Source: Podospora pseudoanserina
Taxonomy: Eukaryota > Ascomycota > Sordariomycetes > Sordariales > Podosporaceae
Direction of reading: 5' to 3'
DNA length: 64,000 nt
Assembly: GCF_035222485.1 (NCBI RefSeq)
Contig: NC_085923.1
Span: 3,348,001 to 3,412,000 of the forward strand
The notes under the pieces: model-generated
Databases searched by the model: none
What the model was told of the DNA's origin: nothing
What the model saw: only the letters and a program-made list of their open reading frames with translations
Translations under genes and position numbers: made by a program
Shown: positions 54,411 through 64,000 of the stretch, piece after piece
Numbering within the stretch: the first letter of the stretch is position 1
Layout of the letters: every line of letters starts with the position of its first letter

Positions 54411-54821
54411 TATAACGAACCTCTATCTAGAACCTCTGAAAGGGACACTGGTTAAAGGTACTTCTGAACAATCCTGGTCCGGTACAGCTAAATAGTATAT
54501 AATAACGGCTTATTTCTATTATAATAGTTTAAATATTAACGATTATAACTTATATTATATACTACGGAACTGTCTATCTACGCCGGCCAGTTTCTCCGTA
54601 TATATAGACCCGTGGACCGTGGACCGTGGACCGTTAATTTATAAACGGTCCTCGGTTCGCTCCTAATTAGCCGATACCGGACCGTAAACCGTAAGCCCTA
54701 CCGCGGTCCCCGGTCCCTATTTTATTAATCCGTTGCCTTTTTGGACCGTAAGCCTTACTCGATAGTACGGTCCAGTCTTAATTAGTCCCTCGTAGCCTTA
54801 TTATTTTCTAGAATCGTAATA
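54411..54821 (-). repeat. LTR, left copy (3' LTR of the element)
   Basis: About 411 bp, begins TATAACGAAC and ends CGTAATA. It matches the two other LTRs in the window over its whole length and holds a short tandem GTGGACCGT unit three times near 54611. Confidence 0.85.
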
Positions 54822-57800
54822 TAATATTCTTTCTCTAAGCCGAAGCCCCTACGGTTTAATCTTTTTTTACTATTAACTATATTATAGATTTTTCCTTTCC
54901 TTTTCTCCTTACTTTTATTATATTTAATTGTATATAGAAACGTTATTATAAAACTAAATAGGCCTTTACCCTTTCCTCCCGAATCCGCCGCCGTAGTTTT
55001 ACCGTAATATTATATTTTACTTATTTTACCGCCGAATCCTTTTATATTATAGCCTCTAGGTCCTTACAGTACGCTAAGTACGTACGCTATAAGATCCTAT
55101 ATAATAGATTTAATATTAGCTTTACCCGTAAATAGATTTTCCTTTTTTTTCTATACTATAATTAACCGTTCTATAATAACCCGAATAATAGAAAAATAAA
55201 ATAAACTTAAGTATAAAGAATAAAAGTTTAAAAACTAACTTTTATAATTAATTATTAAATTTATTCAGGTAAAATAAATATATTACTTTCTTCACGTATA
55301 TAAAAAGCGCCTTTTCGCGCGGGGTATTTAGAAGGAAGATACCTAAATAGCGTAGTCTACCGCTATAGTGCCTTTTACTTCTTTACTAAGTACTTTTATA
55401 TAGCCGGACGCCGCCCAAAATACTATTTTATAGTCTCTTTATACCTTAGATCCTTCTTTAGGCTTAAACTAACCTTCCGACCTTTCCTTTAATCTTAATA
55501 TAGCCGGTCCTTCCTTCCTAACTGCGCTAAATACCGTTAATAGCGCGCCTTTTACTTTTTAAAGTACTTAAAGCGCGTAATATTATTTATATTTAATCCC
55601 TTTTATACTTTTTAACCTTATAGTATAATATATAGTACGTCGATTATTACTTTAAAGGTATAGGTTCGACTTCCGTCGAAGTTCTTTTAGCTTCGTTTTA
55701 TAATTATTTAATTATAAACCGGGGCTAAGTTTTTTTATTTATTTAGGTTTTAGTCGGTCCGGATATCGTTAATAAAATTTTTTTTATTTATTTAAATAAT
55801 TAAAGTATATTTATAATTTTTACAAATTATTTATAGCCGGATATCCTAATTAATTAATTAAATACTTTAATTAATTTTTATTAAACCGTAAATTTAATAT
55901 TTCTTTTATATTATACTTTTCTTCTTTATCCTTTATTATTATTTATATATTAGCCTTACTTATATATAATACGGATTCTAAAAATAAAATATAAAAGGTA
56001 TATAACCGTAAATATATTATATTAGGTAGTTTTAATTCGAATACCGTTTCCGATATTTTCTTTTTAACTTTAAATAATTTTACTTTCCTATAATCTAATT
56101 TTTTATTAAGTCTTTTAATATATAAATTACGTATAGAAAGAAATATTATATTTTTTTCTTTAAGGTAAAGTCCTTTAAGTTTTTTAGTATTATAGTATTT
56201 CCGTATTCTTTCCTTTATAAACTTTAATTTTTATTTAAATTTACTATAAAATATATATATTTTATTTACTTTAACCCTAACTTTAAATACTTTAACTGTA
56301 GGTCCTTACCGTAGGTTTACTTTATAACCGAAGTTTACGAAGAACGGTATAGCTTTAATCGTTTTAATTAATAATATATTATATATTAATTATACTATAA
56401 ATAATAATTTAATTTAATCGTTTTACTTAAAATTAATATAATTCTATAAATATTATTTTATAATTTAATTAAATTATTTTATTTAACTATTTATTTAAAG
56501 GTAATAAACCGAAAACGCTTTACTTATTACCCCTAGCTTCGTTATTAACGCTCTTTAGAATTTCGATACGAATTTAATATCGTAATCTATAATAAACTCC
56601 TTTAATTATATATATATTAATATAATATATTATAATATTATATCCGCTAATTATTTTATTAATTAGGTTTTTTTATAAAATAAAAAATATATTTATTTAA
56701 TAAACCTATTAATTACTATTAATATATTATTATACTTAATATTAGTTACTATATTTTTAAACTTTAGTAATTTAATAATAAAATTTATTATAATTAAATT
56801 TTATAACCGTTTTATTACCGGTAATAGCTCTAGAAATCTATAGGGCTTATACTTCGTAACCCTCGTTTTCTCGTATATATAATATAATTAAATAGTTTTT
56901 TTAACGTTATTTTTAATCCTTAATTAATTAAAGTACTATTTAATCTTTTTTATAGTTTTAACGATATTTATATATCCTCCGAACTTTAATATATAAATCT
57001 TTATTATTAATACCGTTCTATTATTTAACTTTACGTACGTTCGGTTCTTATATTATAGTCTTCCTTAATTATCTTTCTAAATACCTTATAGTTCTAGCTT
57101 TTCCTATTAATATTACTTTATAATATCGTTACTTAATTTCCTTTAATATTTATTAAAAGTAGCTTTCTCGCGATATATTACGTAATACTTTATTTACGGC
57201 TATAGTAGATATTTAAAAATATTATTTAGTATTTTTTTAAATAATAATAATAATTCTTTAGATATATTTTTATAGTAATCGGCTTGCCGGCTAAATATAT
57301 TTACCTTAACGTTTTCCGAACCTTTTTTATAATTAATTTAGAAATTAAATTCCGAAAAAAACTTTAATTATTATATTTACCGGGCGTTAAGGACTTTTAT
57401 AATAATAAAGTACTATAAATTTTTATAATCTATATAGATCTATACTTTATATTTAATACCGTTAAAATATAGCCTTTATTCTTCGAATATTTCGATAATA
57501 ATAAATAGTTCTTTATTATAAATTAAATAGTTTTAATATACTTTATTAAGTTTTTTTAAAAAGAAAGTTATTAAATATAGTTTACCGTTATCGTTTCGCT
57601 ACTTTAATTATTTACCGATAATATAGTTTAATATATTTATTTCGACCTCGAATAATTAATTAAGGTTTAATAATTTAAGTATTAGGTCTTTTAAAATAAC
57701 CTCTTTTAATTCCTAAAAGGCTTACTTTTCTTTTTACCCCTACCAGAACTCTATATTTTTTTTAATTAAATAGTTAAATAGTTTTATAATATTTATATAA

Positions 57801-60800
57801 TCCCGGATAAATATTTAATAAAAGTTTATAAACCTTAAAAATTCTTTAATATATATTTATAATTATAGCGTAAGTTAATCCTTTATTACTATAATTTTCC
57901 TCGGTTCTATACGAACCTTACTTAATAATATTAAATATTTTAAATATACTATTTTTTATATATAAAACTCGCTTTTCTTTTTATTAATTAAAAGTCCGGC
58001 TCTATATAGCGTATCGAATATTTTTCGTATATACCGCTTATATTTCTTTAAAATACGTAAATAAATAAAAACGTTATCGAAATAATATATTATTATTTTA
58101 TCGAGATACTTCTATATTATATAATTAACGAAAAATTAAAACGTCGCGAACGTATTAATTAACCTAAATAATATTATAAAATATTTAAAATAATTATAAA
58201 ATATATAAAATATAATTTTTTATTCGTTTCCTTCTTTAATCCGTATATAAGCGTATCCGATAGGTATATTTAAGCGTATAAAGTATCGCGCCCTTACTAA
58301 TTAACTCCGTAATTTAGATATTAACGGTAGCGGGTAACTATTTTTTATTATCTCGTTATTTAATTAGCGGTAATCTATATATAATCGTAAGTTACTATCT
58401 TTTTTCGGTACGAAAAATATAAAATATTTTATTAGCGATATAAACTCTTTAATATATTTTTTTTTTAAATTCTCGTTTAAATATTTCTATAGCTTTTTAC
58501 TTTATTTATTATTAATATAGTAGACCTTAAATAGCCGTAATTTAATTCCTTTTTTTAACTTAATTTTATAGTTTTACGGTCCTCGCTTTAGAAGCTCCTT
58601 TAAATATTTAGCCGTAAAGGCTAGATATCCTCGATATTTTACTAGTACTACTTTTTTTTTACTTTTTTTTATATTATTATAATAAACGTATTTATTAACC
58701 TCTAATATCTTTACTAACGTCGTTAACCCTATTTCTTTAATCTTACCGCCTATATCAATAGAATATACTATTATTTTCTATACTCCTTACAGTAGTACTA
58801 TAAAAGGTATTTATTTTATACTTTACTCTATATATATTTCTAATCTTTTATTATTAATTAAATATTTTTAAGGTTCTTTTAATCGTAAGTAACTATTATT
58901 TTTCTAATCGATATCTAAATTATAGTTTTTATACTATAATTACCTTAAGATTATATCCTTCGAGGGTCCTATATTTATAATATCGAATATAATTAATATC
59001 GTTTTTCCTTCGATTATAATATTTAGGGGTAATATCTCTTTATAGACCTTTTACGTAAGAAATGGACTTTATATAACTATTTATTTTTTTTTTTTTTTTT
59101 TAATATACGGGTTTAATATATAAACTATAGCGAAATTAAATTTATTTTTATATTACCGTTTACTAATATTATTACTTAAAGATCTTTTTATCGTATAGTA
59201 ATTTAAAGGCGTTTATCTTTCTTACTTTCTTTCTATATAATAATAATTTCGCTAATAAGCGTTAGGTTATTATTTTATACTTTCGCTTTACGCTAATACC
59301 TTCGAAAATATTATTTATAGTCCGTTAAAAATTAACGGCCCTCGCGAAGGGCCGTAAATCGTTTCCTAAACGATTATATTATTTAAAAGCGTTTTTTTAC
59401 TTTAGGTTATTTAATAATATAAAGTTTTTTAATTATATTTACCTAACTTTCTTTTATTTTCTATCTTTAATATTCTTTTATATTTACGCTCGATAGTAGT
59501 TCTTTTACTTAGTTTTAAACGTTTTAGCTTAATAATATCGTTTAACCTTTTCCTGTAAATATATAACGTAGTTTAAACTTAAGTACTATCCTAATATTAT
59601 TTTTTCCCACGAATATACACTATCGTCTATATTCTAACCGTTTATATATTTAATATAATACCTTATATACTTTAATATAATTTATATAATCTAAAGGCTA
59701 TCCTTTAATTTAACCGGGTCCTAAACCTTTTATAAAATATAATTATTTAAATTTTCTTATTAAGTTTTTTCTTATCGGACTATAATCTTTTTAATTAATT
59801 ATAATTTACTTTCCTTACTTATTTTACGTACCGGCTAATAACTATATAGCGATTTACTTTAATAGTACTTTATATATCTATATATAATATATTAAAACTA
59901 AAGTACTTTTTAATATTTTAAATATCTAGGATAAAGCTATACCGTATTTCCCTTATAAGGTATATATTATATAGGTATTAATATATTTTTTAGTAACTTC
60001 GTAATCCTAATATTAACGACCTTCTTACCTTTTTAATACTTTTTTTAACTTTTATATAAAAGCTTTATAAACTATAATATATTTTATAAAATAATAATTC
60101 CGTACTTACTATATTACCTCTTTAATATTATTTATTTAATAAGTTTTTATATAAGACCTTTATTTTTAGCGATTTCCGTAGTAACTTTTATAACGATCTA
60201 TATTAATTAATTCTATAATATTTATATTTAAAAATCTTTTTCCTTATACTTTACCTTTAACCTTTTTAAAGCTTCTTTTACCTTTTAAAACTCTATATTT
60301 TCTTATCCGGCGTATTAATTAAAGTTTTCTTCGGAGCTTACCGCTCCGCTTTATTAATACCTAATAGCTATTACCTCTATTACCCTCGGTCCCTTCGATA
60401 TAATAATTAATATAATCTTTTTTTTCTATCCGAGCTATTTAGGTATTTTATAATCTTTCTTAAAGTATTTTACTTTACTATAATTAAAATATTTAAAATT
60501 ATTTTTACTTTAGCTCCGGCTTTATAACCTTTATTATTATATAATATTAACGTTTATTAATCCTAAATATATAATACTAAAGTAATTAATATTAAAATAT
60601 TTCCGTTTACGTTTATCGTTAAAACGGTTATTATTAAAATATTCTTTATAATTATTACCGTAAATACTTTTATTATAATTCTTTTTTTCCGTACGACGCT
60701 TAAACTACCGATCGTCGATCCGTATAATTATAGTAATATATTTATCGATAGTATTAAGCCTTAACTTTTTATATAACTTATCCTTTATCTTTTCTTTAAG

Positions 60801-61466
60801 GCTATAGTAAAAAAATTATATTAATCTTTTATCGTTAATAGTATTACGTAAATTATTAATTTTAAATTAAGTCGCGTAATTAGCCGTTAAATATATTTAG
60901 CGTAGGCTTAAGAGCTTTCCCTATACGCGCCTTACTTTATTATATTTTTTAAATATTTTTTTAAATTTAACTTTAAAAGTATAGTAACTTTTAAAGTATT
61001 TTACGGTAATTTTCTTTTAATACTTCCGCTCCTATTTATAATAATCGTTAAAAATAAACTCGAATTACGCGAGAGCCCTATCTTTAAGCCTAATAGCCGC
61101 GAAAATTATTTTCGATTTTTCGTTAATAAATTAATTTAAATCTTAACGAAAATAAGTTTTAAACTAAATTAAAAATCTTTTAAACTTAATCTTTTTTCTT
61201 TTATAACGCTCCGGTATTAAGAACTTAATAATTAATTTAAATATAATCGAGATAGCAAAAATCTATTCCTAGGTTTATTAAGCCTCGTCTTCGAGTTCTT
61301 TAAAGTATTTAATAACCTACTTTACGGTAAAGGGTATATATTTAGAAAGTCCCTCGGTACTTAGGTTAGGCAAAACGCCTCTTATTTAAATATTTTTAGG
61401 TCCGGCTATAATAATAAAAAAACGCCTTTAATTTATTTATAATAAAGTTAAAGTAAATATATAACG

Positions 61467-61870
61467 TATAACGAACTTTTATTTAAAACCTTTAAAAAAG
61501 ATATTAATTAAAAGTACTTTTAAATAATTTTAGTTCGGTATAACTAAATAATATATAATAACGGCTTATTTCTATTATAATAATTTAAATATTAACGATT
61601 ATAATTTATATTATATACTACGGAACTATCTATTTACGCTAGCTAATTCCTTTATATATATAGACCTGTAAACCGTAGACCGTTAACTTATAGACGGTCC
61701 TCGGTCCGCTCTTAATTAGCCGATGCCGGACCGTGGACCGTGAGCCCTACCGCGGTCCCCGGTCCCTATTTTATTAGTCCGTTGCCCTTTTGGACCTTAA
61801 GCCCTGCTCGACGGCGCGGTCCAGTTTTAATTAGTCCCTCGTGGCCTTACTATTTTCCAGAACCGTAACA
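61467..61870 (-). repeat. LTR, right copy (5' LTR of the element)
   Basis: 404 bp, ends GAACCGTAACA and is followed directly by the target duplication CTCCT. It is visibly less AT-biased in its second half than the other copies. Confidence 0.85.
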
Positions 61871-61953
61871 CTCCTAAAATATAAACTTTAAAATTAAATA
61901 TTTACTTTTAGGCTATATTACTTAATTACTTACGTTTTAGTAAATAAACTTAC

Positions 61954-62357
61954 TATAACGAACTCCTATCCAAAACCTTTAAAAGGGATACTAGTTAAAG
62001 GCACTTTTAAATAATCTTAATCTAGTATAGTTAAATAATATATAATAATAACTTATTTTTATTATAATAGTTTAAATATTAATAATTATAACTTATATTA
62101 TATACTACGGAACTATCTATTTATACCGGCTAGTTCCTCTATATATATAGACCCGTAGACCGTAGATTATTAATTTATAAACGGTCCTCGGTCCGCTTTT
62201 AATTAGCCGATGCCGGACCGTAGACCGTAAGCCCTACCGTAGTCCCCGGTCTCTATTTTATTAATTCGTTACCTTTCTGGACCGTAAGCTCCGCTCGATA
62301 GTATAGTTTAATTTTAATTAGTCCCTCGTAACCCTACTATCTTTTAGAACCGTAATA
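61954..62357 (-). repeat. LTR of the second Gypsy copy
   Basis: 404 bp, begins TATAACGAAC and ends CGTAATA, direct repeat of the LTRs at 54411 and 61467. Confidence 0.82.
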
Positions 62358-64000
62358 TAATATTTTTTCTTTAAGCCGAAGCCCCTACGGCCTAATCTTT
62401 TTTTATTATTAATTATATTATAGGTTTTTCCTTCCCTTTTCTCTTTACCTTTATTATATTTAACCGTATATAGAAACGTTATTATAAAATTAAATAAGCC
62501 TTTACCCTTTCCTTTCGAATCTACCGCTATAGTTTTACTATAATATTATATTTTACTTATTTTACCGCCGAATCCTTTTATATTATAGCTTTTAGGTCCT
62601 TACGGTACGCTAAATATATACGCCGTAAGATCTTTTATAATAAATTTAATATTAGTTTTATTTATAAATAAATTTTCTTTTTTTTTCTATACCGTAATTA
62701 ACCGTTTTATAATAACCCGAACGATAAAAAAGTAAAATAAATTCGAGCGTAAAGAATAAAAGCTTAAAGATTAACTTTCGTAATTAACTATTAAATTTAT
62801 CCGGGTAAAATAAATATATTACTCTCTTCGCATATATAAAAAGCGCTTTATCGCGCGAGGTATTTAGGAGGAGGATACCCAGGTAGCATAATCTACCGTT
62901 ACGGCGCTTCTTACTTTTTCGCCGGGTACTCTTACGTAGCCAAATACCGCCTAGAATACCGTTTTATAGTCTCCTTACGCCCTAAATCTTTCTTTAAGCT
63001 TAAACTAGCTTTCCGACCTTTCCTTTAATCTTAACGTAGCCGGTCCTTCCTTCCTAACTATATTAAATACCGCTAGTAACGCGCCTTTTACTTTCTAAAG
63101 TACCTAAAGCGCGTAATATTATTTATATTTAATTTCCTTTATACCTTTTAACCTCGTAATATAGTATATAATATATCGATTACTACGTTAAAGGCGTAGG
63201 TTCGACTCCTATCGAAATTCTTTTAATTCCGTTTTATAATTATTTAGTTATAAGCCGGGGCTAAATCTTTTTACTTATTTAGGTTTTAGTCGGTCCGGAT
63301 ATTATTAATAAAATTCTTTTTACTTATTTAAGTAATTAAAGTATACCTATAATTCCTATAAGTTATTTATAACCGAATATCTTAATTAATTAACTAAATA
63401 CTTTAATTAACCTTTATTAAACCGTAAATTTAATATTTCTTTTATATTATACTTTTTTTCTTTATCTTCCGCTACTACTTATATATTAACTTTACTTATA
63501 TATAATACGGATTTTAAAAGTAAAATATAAAAGGTATATAATTATAGACGTATTATATTAAATAACTTTAATTCGAATACCGTTTTTAATAATTTTTTTT
63601 TAACTTTAAATAGTCTTACTTTCCTATAGTTTAGCTTTTTATTAAGTCTTTTAATATATAAATTACGTATAAAAAAGAATATTATATTTTTTCCTTTAAG
63701 GTAAAGTCCCTCGAGCTTTTTAATATTATAGTATTTCCGTATTCTTTTCTTTATAAACTTTAGTTTTTACTTAAGCTTACCGTAAAATATATATATTTTA
63801 TTTACTTTAATTTTAACTTTAAGTACCTTAACCGTAAGTCCTTATCGTAGATTTATTTTATAATCGAAGTTCGCGAAAAACGGTATAACTTTAATCGTTT
63901 TAATTAATAATATATTATATATTAATTATATTATAAATAATAATTTAATTTAATTATTTTACTCGAAATTAATATAATTCTATAAATATTATTTTATAAT
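61954..64000 (-). mobile_element. Second Ty3/Gypsy copy of the same family, cut by window end
   Basis: A third LTR (61954-62357) is followed by internal sequence that tracks 54822-56460 of the first element almost base for base apart from RIP-type transitions. It has the same orientation and is separated from the first copy by 83 bp. It is broken in the same way; its other end lies outside the window. Confidence 0.8.

Larger units (their letters stand above)
54411..61870 (-). mobile_element. Ty3/Gypsy LTR retrotransposon, full length but broken (RIP-mutated)
   Basis: Two direct LTRs of 411 and 404 bp bound a 7.46-kb element, flanked by an identical 5-bp duplication CTCCT. The coding direction is minus: a reverse transcriptase core is still recognisable at about 57.95-58.12 kb (a region resembling LYRAGLLINKKKSEFY), and a purine-rich tract lies on the minus strand beside the left LTR, as expected at the 3' LTR. 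Gag should lie near 60-61 kb and integrase near 56-57 kb. CA and TG dinucleotides are almost absent, so the copy is heavily RIP-mutated and carries very many breaks. LTR divergence cannot be used directly for age because of RIP. Confidence 0.85.

Noticed and set aside
54411-64000. CRISPR array or satellite DNA as explanation of the repetitive AT-rich tail
   Set aside because: There is no short regular repeat-spacer pattern; the repeats are LTRs and the low complexity follows from RIP.

Overview
The window looks like a filamentous ascomycete (Pezizomycotina, most likely Sordariomycetes). The support is short GT-AG introns of about 50-150 bp, the gene families present (fungus-specific transcription factors, a 2EXR protein, a LysM/chitin-binding/GH18 chitinase, a WSC protein, DUG2, TIM17), intron-bearing nuclear tRNAs, and a 10-kb AT-rich tail in which CA and TG dinucleotides are almost gone, the mark of repeat-induced point mutation (RIP). 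There is no operon logic; genes stand alone on both strands.

Layout. 0.8-7.9 kb holds housekeeping genes: an Ntn-type L-asparaginase, TIM17 (five exons) and DUG2 (WD40 plus M20 peptidase). 8.9-9.8 kb holds a small zinc-cluster gene followed by a second, very similar zinc-cluster exon pair. 10.2-17.4 kb is a decayed stretch with three broken host genes: a chymotrypsin-fold protein, a divergently placed fungal membrane protein, and a surface protein whose better preserved inverted paralog lies at 19-20.2 kb beyond a glyoxalase-like gene. 20.2-21.7 kb is non-coding and partly AT-rich. 21.7-30.4 kb carries two fungal transcription factors, a C2H2 protein, an NmrA-like reductase and a tRNA-Met. 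30.7-36.9 kb has a tRNA-Tyr, two multi-pass membrane proteins and a Q/G/Y-repeat reading frame. 37-39.3 kb has two conserved fungal hypotheticals, each with one frame change at a homopolymer. 39.5-43.4 kb has a secreted GH43 enzyme and a large C2H2 protein.

44.1-53.4 kb is the most interesting part. After the initiator tRNA-Met come a 1363-residue killer-toxin alpha/beta-type chitinase (three LysM, CBM18, GH18, hydrophobic tail), a divergent secreted 297-residue protein with no domain I recognise, a 2EXR protein, and a secreted LysM-WSC protein. Together they suggest a chitin-directed secreted module, possibly a zymocin-like system; that link is inference.

54.4-64 kb is a RIP-mutated graveyard: one complete but broken Ty3/Gypsy LTR retrotransposon on the minus strand, with LTRs of about 0.4 kb and a 5-bp target duplication CTCCT, then the start of a second copy of the same family that runs off the window. 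Exon coordinates were placed by eye from reading frames, splice sites and family resemblance.
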